DNA from: Paratractidigestivibacter sp963630635
GTDB lineage: Bacteria > Actinomycetota > Coriobacteriia > Coriobacteriales > Atopobiaceae
DNA: 64,000 nucleotides
Reading direction: 5' to 3'
Assembly (NCBI GenBank): GCA_963630635.1
Contig: CAVGOA010000001.1
Span: 69,557 to 133,556, forward strand
The position numbers and the translations under genes were made by a program. The notes under the pieces were generated by a model. It had not been told where the DNA came from, searched no databases, and saw only the letters and a list, made by a program, of their open reading frames with translations. Numbering within the stretch: position 1 is the stretch's first letter; the number at the start of each line of letters is the position of its first letter. Of the stretch, positions 26,400 to 36,174 are shown in pieces.

Positions 26400-26427
26400 G
26401 GGACCTCGTTATGCGGGGTCCCTTTTT
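26400..26427 (+). terminator. Terminator after rpmA
   Basis: GGGACCTCG (26400-26408) pairs with CGGGGTCCC (26414-26422) across TTATG, nine pairs with one G-T wobble, then TTTTT. It separates the ribosomal pair from obg. Confidence 0.9.
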
Positions 26428-26464
26428 GTGTATTTCTCGGCATAGGACATGAAGGAGCGTCTGA

Positions 26465-27859
26465 GTGGACACCTTTACCGACTTATCCCACATCAACGTC
26501 AAGGGCGGCGACGGCGGCGCAGGCTGCATGTCCTTTAGGCGCGAGGCCTTTGTTCCCAAGGGCGGCCCCGACGGCGGCGACGGCGGCGCTGGCGGCTCGG
26601 TGGTCATCGAGGCCGACGCGCAGCTCTCGTCTTTGATCGACTACCGCTACAAGCACCACTTCAAGGCCGAGCGCGGCACGCACGGCCAGGGCGCCCGCAG
26701 GCACGGTCGCGACGGTGAGGACCTTATCCTTCGTGTTCCCGTGGGTACCGTTGTGCGCGAGCTTGACGCCGCAACCCAAAAGCCCGTGGAGACCTTGGCC
26801 GACCTCACTCAGCCGGGCGAGCGCGTTGTTGTGGCGCCGGGCGGCATGGGCGGCCGTGGCAACATCCACTTTGTGACCTCGGTGCGCCGCGCCCCTGCTT
26901 TTGCCGAGAAAGGCGAGCCTGCCCTTGAGCACTGGATCGAGCTCGAGATGAAGCTCATGGCAGACGCGGCCCTGGTGGGCATGCCCTCTGTTGGCAAGAG
27001 CTCCATCATCGCGCGCATCAGCGCCGCCAGGCCCAAGATCGCCGATTACCCCTTCACCACGCTGATCCCTAACCTTGGCGTGGCTCGTGCTGCCAACGGT
27101 CAGTCCTTTGTCGCAGCCGACGTCCCCGGTCTGATCGAGGGCGCGAGCGAGGGCAAGGGCCTGGGTCACCAGTTCCTGCGTCATATCGAGCGCACGGCCC
27201 TTATCCTGCACGTCGTTGACCTCACCGGTGGTTTTGAGGGCCGCGATGTGATCGAGGACTACAAGACTATCAACGCCGAGCTTGAGGCCTATGCCTCTGA
27301 GCTTGCCGAGCGCCCGCAGGTGGTCGTTGCCAACAAGTGCGACCTGCCCGAGACCGAGGAGGCCCTGGAGCGCCTGCGTGCCCAGGCAGAATCCGAGGAG
27401 CGCCCGTTCTTCGCTGTGTCCGCCGCTACCGGTCAGGGGCTGGACGAGCTTGTCTCTTACGTTGCCGCCCAGGTGGCCGAGATTCGCAGCCACATCGAGG
27501 CCACGGCTCCCAAAGAGGACCTCTCGGCCAAGTGGGAGCAAAACCGCTTGCGCCGCGACAACGCCGTGCGAATCAAGCGCGAGGAGCGCCACGCCTGGCG
27601 TGTCTCGGGCAACTCCATCGAGCGCATGGTTGTCCAGACCGATTGGGAAAACGACGAGGCCGTTGCCTACTTCCAGCACCGCCTGGAGCGAAACGGCCTG
27701 GACGCGCGCTTGGCTAAGGCCGGCGCCGTCAACGGCGACGAGATTCGCATCTTGGGCTTTGCCTTTACCTACGAGGGCGAGGAAGCCGAGGCTCCCGCTG
27801 CCGAGGAGCTGGACTTCGTCGACCTCGAAGAAGATGCGACCGAGGGGGAAGAGCTCTAG
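26465..27859 (+). CDS. obg: GTPase Obg/CgtA
   Basis: Essential GTPase of 50S assembly and stress signalling. 464 residues. The N-terminal glycine-rich Obg fold shows GGDGGAGCMSFRREAFVPKGGPDGG in pieces. The G domain has Walker A GMPSVGKS (about 172-179), switch PFTTL, DVPGLIEGAS and NKCD. A C-terminal OCT domain follows (RVSGNSIERMVVQTDWENDEAVAYF) with an acidic tail. GTG 26465 follows GGAG. proB begins directly at the base after its stop. Confidence 0.97.
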   Translation: MDTFTDLSHINVKGGDGGAGCMSFRREAFVPKGGPDGGDGGAGGSVVIEADAQLSSLIDYRYKHHFKAERGTHGQGARRHGRDGEDLILRVPVGTVVRELDAATQKPVETLADLTQPGERVVVAPGGMGGRGNIHFVTSVRRAPAFAEKGEPALEHWIELEMKLMADAALVGMPSVGKSSIIARISAARPKIADYPFTTLIPNLGVARAANGQSFVAADVPGLIEGASEGKGLGHQFLRHIERTALILHVVDLTGGFEGRDVIEDYKTINAELEAYASELAERPQVVVANKCDLPETEEALERLRAQAESEERPFFAVSAATGQGLDELVSYVAAQVAEIRSHIEATAPKEDLSAKWEQNRLRRDNAVRIKREERHAWRVSGNSIERMVVQTDWENDEAVAYFQHRLERNGLDARLAKAGAVNGDEIRILGFAFTYEGEEAEAPAAEELDFVDLEEDATEGEEL

Positions 27860-28969
27860 ATGGCCGCCCCGCTGTTGGTCTTCAAGATTGGCTCTTCCAC
27901 GCTGGTCGACAAGAACGGTGCCCTTGACCAGGCATTCATTGCCACGTTGTGTGACCAAATCGTTGAGCTCAGGTCGCAGGGTTGGTCGGTTGTCGTCGTG
28001 TCCTCTGGTGCTGCTGCGGCCGGTCGGGACGCGCTGGGCTTCTCCGCGCGTCCCACCGATATCGCCGACCTTCAGGCCTGTGCCGCCGCAGGGCAGGCCG
28101 TTTTGACCGAGGCCTACGCTCAGGTCCTGCGCGAGCGAGGTATCTCGTGCGCGCAGGTTCTTCTCACCAGGCGCGACGTGGTGGACCGCGACGGCTACTT
28201 GAACGCTCGCAACACCTTGTGCCGCCTGCTTGAGCTGGGCGCCGTTCCCGTGGTCAACGAGAACGACACCGTGTCTGTCGCCGAGTTCACCTTTGGCGAC
28301 AACGATATGCTGGGCGCGATCGTCGCGGGCCTGGTGGCCGCCGATCTCTACGTCATCATGTCCGACGTCGACGGCCTCTATACCGCAAACCCGCAGAAAG
28401 ACCCCGCGGCTAAGCTCATCAGCCGCGTTGACCACATTGACGAGACGATCTCGGCCATGGCGGGCGACAGCGCCTCTGCCTATGGCACGGGCGGCATGTC
28501 CTCTAAGGTCCGCGCCGCGCGCGCGATGATGGCGGCGGGCATCCCCACGGTCATCTGCGAGGGTCGTCGCCCCGGCGTTCTTCTCGATGTGGTTGGGGAG
28601 AAGGGCGTGGGGACTCGCTTTGAGCCCGCACAGGATGCCGGTCACGAGAACGGCCGCAAGCTGTGGATCGGCCTGGCCGAGGTCGTTCGCGGCACCCTTA
28701 CCCTGGACGACGGCGCTGCCAAGGCGGTCTTGGACAAGGGTGCGTCTATCTTGCCCGTAGGCGTGGCCGCCGTTTCTGGCGACTTTGCCAGCGGCGAGGT
28801 GGTCAACGTTACGAATCTTGACGGAAACCTCATTGGTCGCGGTGTCGTGCGATACTCAAGCGAGGATATGCAGAGGGTTCGCGGCTTAAAACTCGACGTC
28901 ATCGCCCGTTTCTTGGGCGACGAGGCGGCTGTTCCCGCCGTGCACCGAGACGAGCTTCTCGTTTTCTAA
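27860..28969 (+). CDS. proB: Glutamate 5-kinase with C-terminal PUA domain
   Basis: First proline step: phosphorylates glutamate. 369 residues. The amino acid kinase fold is shown by VFKIGSSTLV, VVSSGAAAAGRD, VNENDTV and GTGGMSSKVRAA. Residues about 280-365 are a PUA domain with the usual GVAAVSGDFASGEVV. The stop is followed after 10 bases by proA, so the two proline enzymes are made together. Starts with no gap after obg. Confidence 0.97.
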   Translation: MAAPLLVFKIGSSTLVDKNGALDQAFIATLCDQIVELRSQGWSVVVVSSGAAAAGRDALGFSARPTDIADLQACAAAGQAVLTEAYAQVLRERGISCAQVLLTRRDVVDRDGYLNARNTLCRLLELGAVPVVNENDTVSVAEFTFGDNDMLGAIVAGLVAADLYVIMSDVDGLYTANPQKDPAAKLISRVDHIDETISAMAGDSASAYGTGGMSSKVRAARAMMAAGIPTVICEGRRPGVLLDVVGEKGVGTRFEPAQDAGHENGRKLWIGLAEVVRGTLTLDDGAAKAVLDKGASILPVGVAAVSGDFASGEVVNVTNLDGNLIGRGVVRYSSEDMQRVRGLKLDVIARFLGDEAAVPAVHRDELLVF

Positions 28970-28979
28970 GGAGAATGGC

Positions 28980-30239
28980 ATGGGTCAAGCCATCGATAAG
29001 GCAAAGCGCGCACACGACGTCGCCGCATATATCGCGGCGGCTCCGGCTTCTGTTCGCTCTGCGGCCATCAGCCGCGCGGCGTGCCTGATGAGGGAAAACG
29101 CCGCGACCATCGTGGAGGCCAACGAACGTGACCTGGCACGGGCGCGTGACAACGGCATGAGTGCCCCTTTGCAGGATAGGCTTGCCCTTACTGCCGATCG
29201 CATCGACGCTATCGCGAGCGCGCTCGAGAGCATCGCTGCTCAGGATGATCCTTTGGGCCATGTCCTGGGCGGTCATCAGCTCGATAACGGCCTGGCCATC
29301 GAGCAGGTCCGCGTGCCTTTGGGTGTCGTTGCCATCATCTACGAGGCTCGCCCCAACGTGACGGCCGACGCCTTTGCATTGTGCCTGCGCTCGGGCAACG
29401 CCTGCGTCCTTAAGGGTGGCTCGGCTGCGGCCGACACCTGCGAGGCCATTGTGGCCCTTTGCCAGCAGGCCTTGGTCGACAGCGACCTTCCCGCCGATGC
29501 TGTCCAGTACGTCGTGGACGACGCGTCCCACACCCAGACGGCCGAGCTGCTTGAGGCCACGGGCCTTGTCGACGTCGTCATCCCGCGCGGCGGCGCGTCC
29601 TTGATCCGCGCCTGCGTCGACGGCGCCAAGGTCCCCATCATCGAGACGGGCACGGGCAATTGCCACATCTACCTGCACCGCACGGCCGATGCCTCTAAGG
29701 CCGTGGACATATGCGTCAACGCCAAGACGTCGCGCCCCGGCACCTGCAACTCCGCCGAGTCCCTTCTCGTCGACAAATGCTCCGCCGCAGAACTTCTCCC
29801 CGGTGTCCTTTTGGCTTTAGCCGAGAAGGGCGTTGAGCTTGTGGGAGACAAGACCGCTTGCGATATCGCGGCTGCTCATAGCGTTGCGATGGCAGACGCC
29901 ACCGATGACGACTGGGGAACCGAGTACCTCGATCTCAAGATGAGCGTCTGCTGTGTGGAGGACATCGACCAGGCCATCGCTCACGTCAACCGCTACGGTA
30001 CCAAGCACTCCGAGGCCATCGTCACCGAGTCCTACGAGGCCGCCCAAAAGTGGCTCGCGGGAATCGATGCCGCGGCTGTCTATGTCAACGCGTCCACGCG
30101 CTTCACGGATGGCGGCGTCTTTGGGCTTGGGGGAGAGATAGGCATCTCGACCCAGAAGCTCCACGCGCGCGGCCCTATGGGGGCAGATGCCCTTACCACC
30201 ACCAAGTACCTTATTCGCGGAAACGGGCAGACCCGATGA
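28980..30239 (+). CDS. proA: Gamma-glutamyl phosphate reductase
   Basis: Second proline step, NADPH-dependent reduction to glutamate semialdehyde. 419 residues. The active-site cysteine is in SRPGTCNSAESLLV; VIYEARPNVTADAF-type sequence (IIYEARPNVTADA), PRGGASLIR and FTDGGVFGLGGEIGIST are family signatures. ATG 28980 follows AAGGAGAA. nadD overlaps the stop by 4 bases. Confidence 0.97.
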   Translation: MGQAIDKAKRAHDVAAYIAAAPASVRSAAISRAACLMRENAATIVEANERDLARARDNGMSAPLQDRLALTADRIDAIASALESIAAQDDPLGHVLGGHQLDNGLAIEQVRVPLGVVAIIYEARPNVTADAFALCLRSGNACVLKGGSAAADTCEAIVALCQQALVDSDLPADAVQYVVDDASHTQTAELLEATGLVDVVIPRGGASLIRACVDGAKVPIIETGTGNCHIYLHRTADASKAVDICVNAKTSRPGTCNSAESLLVDKCSAAELLPGVLLALAEKGVELVGDKTACDIAAAHSVAMADATDDDWGTEYLDLKMSVCCVEDIDQAIAHVNRYGTKHSEAIVTESYEAAQKWLAGIDAAAVYVNASTRFTDGGVFGLGGEIGISTQKLHARGPMGADALTTTKYLIRGNGQTR

Positions 30240-30940
30240 GCGGCAGTGCTTTGGATGCGGCCTGCGATCTACCCGAGCTTGGCGCAGACCCCAGCCGTAC
30301 GTATCGCCTGGGCATCATGGGCGGTACCTTTGACCCCATCCACAACGGCCACCTGGTGGCTGCCGAGCAGGCCTTCGGTGACCTTGAGCTTGACGTCGTT
30401 GTCTTCATGCCGGCCGGCTCTCCTGCCTTCAAACAAGACAAGAAGGTCACCTCTAAGGAAGACCGCTTTGCCATGACCCTGCTGGCCACGTCTAATAACC
30501 CGCACTTCTTGGCTTCGCGCTTCGAGGTCGATCGCGAGGGTGTCACCTATACGGCAGAGACCCTGCGCCGCCTGCGGGCCCACTACCCCGATAACGTCGA
30601 GTTCTACTTCATTACCGGTGCTGACGCCATTAACGAGATCGTGACCTGGACCGACGCCGCCGACATTGCGCGCCTCGCTCACCTTGTGGGGGCAACCCGT
30701 CCGGGTTACGACCTTGACAAGGCTTGGGAGACCATCGACGCATCCGGTTTGGATTTTGATGTGACGTACCTTTCGGTTCCTGCGTTGGCCATCTCATCGA
30801 GCTACCTTCGCCAGCGCGTGGGCGCCTCTCAGAGCTTGCGTTATCTAACACCCAACTCCGTGGCCGGCTACATCCAGAAAAAAGGGCTCTACGGTACCGA
30901 CCCCTCCAAGTTTGGTCACACGGGGAGGGTTATCGTATGA
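30236..30940 (+). CDS. nadD: Nicotinate-nucleotide adenylyltransferase
   Basis: Makes NaAD from nicotinate mononucleotide and ATP. 234 residues. The nucleotidyltransferase motif GGTFDPIHNGHL is at 29-40, and the second motif ISSSYLRQR lies near 190. About 22 residues precede the conserved core, slightly more than usual. ATG 30236 overlaps proA as ATGA; the stop overlaps yqeK the same way. Typical obg-proBA-nadD-yqeK-rsfS neighbourhood. Confidence 0.96.
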   Translation: MSGSALDAACDLPELGADPSRTYRLGIMGGTFDPIHNGHLVAAEQAFGDLELDVVVFMPAGSPAFKQDKKVTSKEDRFAMTLLATSNNPHFLASRFEVDREGVTYTAETLRRLRAHYPDNVEFYFITGADAINEIVTWTDAADIARLAHLVGATRPGYDLDKAWETIDASGLDFDVTYLSVPALAISSSYLRQRVGASQSLRYLTPNSVAGYIQKKGLYGTDPSKFGHTGRVIV

Positions 30941-31572
30941 GTGCGCCGGCGGCCCAGATCCCCACGACCTTCACGGTCGAGCAAGCCAACGTGGTCCAAG
31001 GCCTGATCTGCGATCTAAAGGAGCAGCTCGCGTCTAAGCCCAAGCGTTTTACCCACAGCCTGGGCGTCGCAGGCACGGCCTATGAGCTGGCTAACCTTTA
31101 CGGGGCAGATCCCTATGACGTCTACGTTGCTGGCCTTCTCCATGACTGGGACAAGGCGGTGTCCGCGGGCGACCTCGTGTCTCGCGCTAAGGGCCTGGGC
31201 ATTGACCTGGGCGTCGACTACTCTCTGGTGGAGCCCCTGCTTCACGGTATGGTCGCGGCACGGGAACTGCCCGCTCTCTACCCTTGGCTTTCCCAGGAGA
31301 TTCTTGACGCCATCGCCGTTCATACCACGGCCGCGGCCCAGATGTCTTCTCTCGACATGGTCCTTTTTGTTGCGGACGGCATTGAGCCCAACCGTAAGGC
31401 GTCTCCGGGCATCCAAAAGACGCGCGACCTTGTGGGTAAGGTGAGCCTTGAAGATCTGTTTTGGGATTCGTTTAGCGCAGGCGTTGTCTATGTGATTGAG
31501 ACCAACCGTTACCTTTGGCCTGGTACTATAGACATCTACAACAGCTGGGTCCAAGACCGCGCCCGCTCGTAG
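30937..31572 (+). CDS. yqeK: YqeK-type HD phosphohydrolase
   Basis: Metal-dependent HD-domain hydrolase; characterised YqeK proteins cleave diadenosine tetraphosphate (Ap4A) symmetrically. 211 residues. The HD pattern is complete: FTHSLGVA (His36), AGLLHDWDK (HD pair), LLHGMVAA, and AIAVHTTA. It overlaps nadD by 4 bases and rsfS starts 36 bases downstream, the standard order. Confidence 0.93.
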   Translation: MSAPAAQIPTTFTVEQANVVQGLICDLKEQLASKPKRFTHSLGVAGTAYELANLYGADPYDVYVAGLLHDWDKAVSAGDLVSRAKGLGIDLGVDYSLVEPLLHGMVAARELPALYPWLSQEILDAIAVHTTAAAQMSSLDMVLFVADGIEPNRKASPGIQKTRDLVGKVSLEDLFWDSFSAGVVYVIETNRYLWPGTIDIYNSWVQDRARS

Positions 31573-31608
31573 CAGCAAGCAAAAACCGTTTAGTTTGGAG
31601 TTTTATCT

Positions 31609-32031
31609 ATGGCAGCGACTTCACTGCAAATCGCCCAGGTGGCCGCCGTGGCCGCCGACGACAAGAAGGCCTCTGACATCTGTGTTCTTGACCTTACCGG
31701 CAAGACCGATGTCTGCGACTACTTTGTCATCTGCACTGGTTCCAATAACCGCCAGGTAGATGCCATTGTCGATGAGATTCGCGAGAAGGTCTCTAAGAAC
31801 TTTGGCTTAAGCCCGCTTTCTTGCGAGGGTCGCGAGGGCCTTCGCTGGGTCCTTGTCGATTACGGCGCGGTTGTCGTCCACGTCTTCACGCCCGAGATGC
31901 GCGATTTCTACCGTCTTGAGCGCCTGTGGGGCGACGCGCCGCGCGTCGAGCTCAACCTCGAGGGCGCCATCGACGAGGCCGGGGTCGAGTACGAGGTCGA
32001 GCCTTCCCGCGTCGATGGGGACGAGGCTTAA
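31609..32031 (+). CDS. rsfS: Ribosomal silencing factor RsfS
   Basis: Binds L14 and blocks subunit joining in starvation. 140 residues. DVCDYFVICTGSNNRQVDAI, GREGLRWVLVDYGAVVVHVF and the C-terminal RLWGDAP are diagnostic. ATG 31609 follows TTTGGAG. Converges on dinB; the 12-base gap (32032-32043) holds only the small palindrome AACCGGTT and no evident terminator. Confidence 0.96.
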   Translation: MAATSLQIAQVAAVAADDKKASDICVLDLTGKTDVCDYFVICTGSNNRQVDAIVDEIREKVSKNFGLSPLSCEGREGLRWVLVDYGAVVVHVFTPEMRDFYRLERLWGDAPRVELNLEGAIDEAGVEYEVEPSRVDGDEA

Positions 32032-32043
32032 ATTACCAACCGG

Positions 32044-33348
32044 TTAGTCCTTGTTTTGGGGCGCCGTGTCCGAGGTCTTCTCGCTAAAGCGAAGCTCACG
32101 ACCTTGCGACACGGCGCCTTCTCCAAAGCGCGCGCGAATCTGGTCGGTGGTCTTTGACAAGCCCGAAGTGTCGCGTCGCGGCTTTTTATCGTGCTCTTCC
32201 TGCGGCCCAAAGAGCGCCATCTGCTGCGCTGCCGGCTCGTTGAAGTGCGAGAGCCCCACGCCCACCAGCCGCACCGTCATTCCCGGTGACCAGATCTGGC
32301 GCAACAGGTCGATTGCCTTGGGGCAAAACACGCGCTCGTCGTCCGTGGGGGCGTCCAGGCGCATCTGCGCCGTCTTTCCGTGACAGGCGTCGTATTTAAT
32401 CTTGAGGGTAAGTGTGGCCCCTACCAGGCCCTTCTTGCGAAGGCGCCGACCGCAAAGCGTTCCCACGTGCCAAATCGCGGCCTCGATATCCGTTTTGTCG
32501 AGAAGATCTTGCGTGAAGGTGCGCTCGTTCGAGACCGATTTGACCTCATCTGGCTCATAGGCGCTGGCGACGGCGCTTTCTTCTCGCCCTTGTGCCCTTA
32601 GCACCATGCGGGGCCCCACGACACCAAACTCAGCCTTCATTTTATTGACGTCTGTGCGCGCTAGCTGCCCCAAGGTCTTGATGCCCATAGCGGCGAGACG
32701 CGCGGCGCTTGCGTGACCGATTCCGCTCATGGCACTTACCGGCAGCGGCGCCAAAAACGTCGCCTCGCAACCGGGCCATACCACAGTAAACCCGCGAGGC
32801 TTCTCCTTCTCGGAGGCAATCTTGGCGATTGTCTTGTTGGTTCCAAGCCCTATTGAGCACGTGACGCCCAGCTCGCGAACACGCGCCTGTATCCTTTGGC
32901 ACATCTCAACAGGGCTTTCTTTAGAGAAGCGCCCTGGCGTTACGTCAAAGAACGCCTCGTCGATAGAAACCTGCTCGACATAGGGCGTCTCGTCCATAAG
33001 AATGGCCATGACCTGTGCGGACATCTCGCGGTAGCGGTCAAAGTGTCCTTGGGTCCAGATTGCCTGCGGGCAGAGCCTTTGCGCCTGCGCCGACGGCATG
33101 GCCGAGTGCACGCCAAATTTCCTGGCTTCATAGGACGCCGTCGAGACGACCCCGCGCTTGTTCGCAGATCCTCCCACAATCACGGGTTTGCCGCGCCATT
33201 CGGGGTGGTCCAGCTGCTCGACAGAGGCAAAGAAGGCATCCAGGTCAAGCAGGCCTATCGCCTTGCCGGTCCAGGTAAGAGCGGGGGAGGGCGCAGGGTC
33301 TTGCGCCGGCGCGGGATGTGTCGTCTTAGGCTTTGTCATGCCTCCCAT
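32044..33348 (-). CDS. dinB: DNA polymerase IV (Y-family)
   Basis: Translesion polymerase. 434 residues. Catalytic motifs GLLDLDAFFASVEQ and VSIDEAFFDV carry the acidic residues; TCSIGLGTNKTIAKIAS is the fingers region. Near the C-terminus QMALFG matches the beta-clamp binding pattern QxxLF. The first ATG (33348) overlaps the upstream kinase stop as TAATG. A second ATG (33339) is preceded by GGGAGG only one base away, too close to use. The 28 residues before the conserved core are Pro/Ala-rich. Translational coupling to the kinase is likely. Confidence 0.93.
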   Translation of the reverse strand: MGGMTKPKTTHPAPAQDPAPSPALTWTGKAIGLLDLDAFFASVEQLDHPEWRGKPVIVGGSANKRGVVSTASYEARKFGVHSAMPSAQAQRLCPQAIWTQGHFDRYREMSAQVMAILMDETPYVEQVSIDEAFFDVTPGRFSKESPVEMCQRIQARVRELGVTCSIGLGTNKTIAKIASEKEKPRGFTVVWPGCEATFLAPLPVSAMSGIGHASAARLAAMGIKTLGQLARTDVNKMKAEFGVVGPRMVLRAQGREESAVASAYEPDEVKSVSNERTFTQDLLDKTDIEAAIWHVGTLCGRRLRKKGLVGATLTLKIKYDACHGKTAQMRLDAPTDDERVFCPKAIDLLRQIWSPGMTVRLVGVGLSHFNEPAAQQMALFGPQEEHDKKPRRDTSGLSKTTDQIRARFGEGAVSQGRELRFSEKTSDTAPQNKD

Positions 33349-34580
33349 TATAGGAAGACGTGGAAGGTCGTCCCCTCACCGGCCGAGCTTGTGGCCCAGA
33401 TTTTTCCGCCGTGGGAGTCGACGATGCTCTTGGCAATTGCCAGGCCCAGGCCAAAGCCGCCCGCTTGCTGGCGGGTCCTGGCCTCGTCGGTGCGGTAGAA
33501 ACGGTCAAAGAGATGGTCCAGGTCCTTTTGCTCTATCGCGGGACCCGAGTTGTTGACCTCAAGAAGCGCGTTCTTACCGGTCTTCTTGAGGGTTACCTTG
33601 ACCGCCTTGCCCTTCTCGGAATACTTGGTCGCGTTGTCCAGAAGGGTCTTGGCCACGCGCTCGAGCTGGACCTTGTCGCCCGTCACGGTGACGCCTGCCT
33701 GCAGGTCGGCCTCGATGGTGCAGCCGCGCTCAAAAGCCAAGGCGTCGAATTCCAAAACCGCGTTGTCCACGGCGTCAGTGAGGCAAAACTCTGCCATCTG
33801 CGGTTTGACGGTAGTGCCGCTCGCCTTGTTCTCATCGGCGCGTGCCAAGGTGAGAAGGTCCTCTACCAGCGTCTTCATGTGAGAGGCTTCGTCTGCCGTG
33901 ATGTCGACCCAGTGCTTGGAGTCGACGGGCACCCCTTTGTCTTTCTGCAGGATCTGCAGGTTGGCGATGATGACGGCAAGTGGTGTCTTGAGCTCATGCG
34001 ACGCGTCCGAGATAAAGCGTCGTTGCTGGTCCCAGGCCACCTCCACCGGCTTCATGGCCCGCTTGGCCAGCGCGCGCACCACAAACCACAGGGCCACCAT
34101 CGAGCAAACAACGATGACCGCGTCGATCCCCAGCTGCTTAAAGAAGGTCGTGTCTCGCCCGCGCGTGTCGCAGATGGCAATACGGTAGCCCCATGAGGTC
34201 TCTTTTTTCATCCAAGCCAGGTGGTGCTCGAAATCAGTGCCCTGAGTCTCGGTTGAGCAGGAAGCCTTGTATAAAAGCGTGTTGAGAAGGTCGCCGTCGA
34301 TGTCGATGGGGCTGTCGCTTTTGCTCAGCATGATGCCGCCGGCGTTTGCGTCAACGGTGATGACCAGCATGCTGTCCGCACCGCCTGGCCCAAACCCCGA
34401 GTCGCCCATGCGGGCGCTTCTCGCATAGCCGTCTGCCAGGCTTTTTGAGAGAAGCGCCCAGGTGGTCGAGGTCTGCGTGGTCCAGTTGGCCACCAACGTC
34501 GACCCTAAGGCCAAAATGAGGACCATCCCGGTCAAGGACATGGTGATGAGCGTGAGCTCGCGTTGAAGCTTCTTTAGCAT
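33348..34580 (-). CDS. Two-component sensor histidine kinase
   Basis: Membrane sensor, 410 residues. One helix at about 10-32 and another at about 150-171 enclose an extracytoplasmic sensor region of about 120 residues. DHp box FISDASHELKTPLAVI contains the phospho-accepting histidine; the ATPase has LLDNATKYS (N box), HLFDRFYR (F box) and GFGLGLAIAKSIVDSHGG (G2 box). No clear HAMP domain is seen. AGGGA precedes ATG 34580, 36 bases after the regulator stop. The signal is unknown. Confidence 0.94.
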   Translation of the reverse strand: MLKKLQRELTLITMSLTGMVLILALGSTLVANWTTQTSTTWALLSKSLADGYARSARMGDSGFGPGGADSMLVITVDANAGGIMLSKSDSPIDIDGDLLNTLLYKASCSTETQGTDFEHHLAWMKKETSWGYRIAICDTRGRDTTFFKQLGIDAVIVVCSMVALWFVVRALAKRAMKPVEVAWDQQRRFISDASHELKTPLAVIIANLQILQKDKGVPVDSKHWVDITADEASHMKTLVEDLLTLARADENKASGTTVKPQMAEFCLTDAVDNAVLEFDALAFERGCTIEADLQAGVTVTGDKVQLERVAKTLLDNATKYSEKGKAVKVTLKKTGKNALLEVNNSGPAIEQKDLDHLFDRFYRTDEARTRQQAGGFGLGLAIAKSIVDSHGGKIWATSSAGEGTTFHVFL

Positions 34581-34616
34581 GCGGGTCCCTGCGACGAATC
34601 CGGCGACTATCGCGTC

Positions 34617-35303
<687 letters not shown>

Positions 35304-35322
35304 GGTACCCTCTCTTTCAGCT

Positions 35323-35354
35323 AACTGATAGATGATGGCTCAATGCTATCTGTT
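35323..35354. promoter_or_regulatory. Imperfect inverted repeat upstream of the response regulator
   Basis: AACTGATAG (35323-35331) and CTATCTGTT (35346-35354) are complementary at 8 of 9 positions around a 14-base centre. The location, just ahead of the regulator start, fits an autoregulatory operator or a leader hairpin. Confidence 0.4.
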
Positions 35355-35424
35355 GGGACTTAAATTGGCCTGAACCATAGGCGCCATCTCGTTCTCAACA
35401 CTCAGCATTCACAAAAACTGCACC

Positions 35425-35452
35425 TTGTCAGCAGCGCCAACAGTCGTAAACT
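35425..35452 (+). promoter_or_regulatory. Promoter for rpsP operon
   Basis: -35 TTGTCA (35425-35430), 16-base spacer, -10 TAAACT (35447-35452). Transcription would begin near 35460, leaving a leader of about 65 bases before the rpsP TTG start. Confidence 0.65.
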
Positions 35453-35525
35453 GTATGACTGTTCTGTGGCTTGCGGTGCGGCCTACCCAAATACTACGTG
35501 CACCGCCCGTATGGAGGAGTTTTAA

Positions 35526-35861
35526 TTGGCAGTCAAGATTCGCCTGGCCCGTCACGGTGCCAAGAAGCGTCCGTACTACCGCGTTGTCGTCGCTGACAGC
35601 CGCATGCCCCGCGACGGCCGCTACATCGAGCTCGTTGGTCGCTACAACCCGCTGACCAGCCCCAAGACCATCGACATCAACATCGAGAAGGTCGACGAGT
35701 GGATCGCCAAGGGTGCTCAGCCCACCAACACCGTGTCTCACCTTATCGACATCGCCCGTGGCGAGAAGCCCGCTGCCGAGAAGAAGGCCAAGCTCTCCAA
35801 GAAGGCCGCCGCTAAGGCCGCTGCCGCCGCCGAGGCCGCCGCTGAGGCCGACGCCGAGTAG
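35526..35861 (+). CDS. rpsP: 30S ribosomal protein S16
   Basis: 111 residues. The core MAVKIRLARHGAKKRPYYRVVVAD and RYIELVGRYNP are diagnostic. The start is TTG 35526 with GGAGGAG upstream. Residues 80-111 form a Lys/Ala-rich tail beyond the usual 80-90-residue S16, typical of Actinomycetota. Heads the rpsP-khpA-rimM-trmD cluster. Confidence 0.97.
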   Translation: MAVKIRLARHGAKKRPYYRVVVADSRMPRDGRYIELVGRYNPLTSPKTIDINIEKVDEWIAKGAQPTNTVSHLIDIARGEKPAAEKKAKLSKKAAAKAAAAAEAAAEADAE

Positions 35862-35923
35862 TCTGCGTGGTCGATAACATGGAGACCACGCAGGATACCC
35901 AGCTCGTCGCCGAGGAAGAAGAG

Positions 35924-36169
35924 ATGGCCTCTGACAAGGTCGCCGATCTTGTCGAGTACATTGTCTGCGGACTCGTTGACGATCAGGATGCGGTCTCCCT
36001 TGACGTGACCGACGGCGAGGAGGGTTCCCTCATCGAGGTGAGCTGCTCCGAGGCCGACGCAGGCCGTGTCATCGGCCGTAAGGGCCGTACCATCAAGGCA
36101 ATCCGCACGCTCGCCCGCGCCTTGGGCCAGCGTGTTGGTACCGACGTCGAGGTTGAGGTCGTAGGCTAG
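35924..36169 (+). CDS. khpA: KhpA, KH-domain RNA-binding protein
   Basis: Small RNA chaperone usually acting with KhpB. With ATG 35924 it has 81 residues, the family norm; GAGG lies 8 bases upstream. The KH signature is AGRVIGRKGRTIKAIRTLAR, with the GRKG loop that contacts RNA, preceded by LVEYIVCGLVDD. An in-frame GTG at 35867 and ATG at 35879 would add an acidic extension but lack a clear ribosome site. It lies between rpsP and rimM as usual. Confidence 0.92.
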   Translation: MASDKVADLVEYIVCGLVDDQDAVSLDVTDGEEGSLIEVSCSEADAGRVIGRKGRTIKAIRTLARALGQRVGTDVEVEVVG

Positions 36170-36174
36170 CGCCA

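Noticed and set aside
26483..28645. A 720-codon open frame antisense to obg and proB
   Set aside because: Same cause; it spans two well-supported genes and has no family resemblance.
33347..33352. TATAAT (minus strand) that could give a leaderless dinB transcript
   Set aside because: It overlaps the kinase stop codon and has no good -35 (GGGGAC at 17 bases); translational coupling is simpler.
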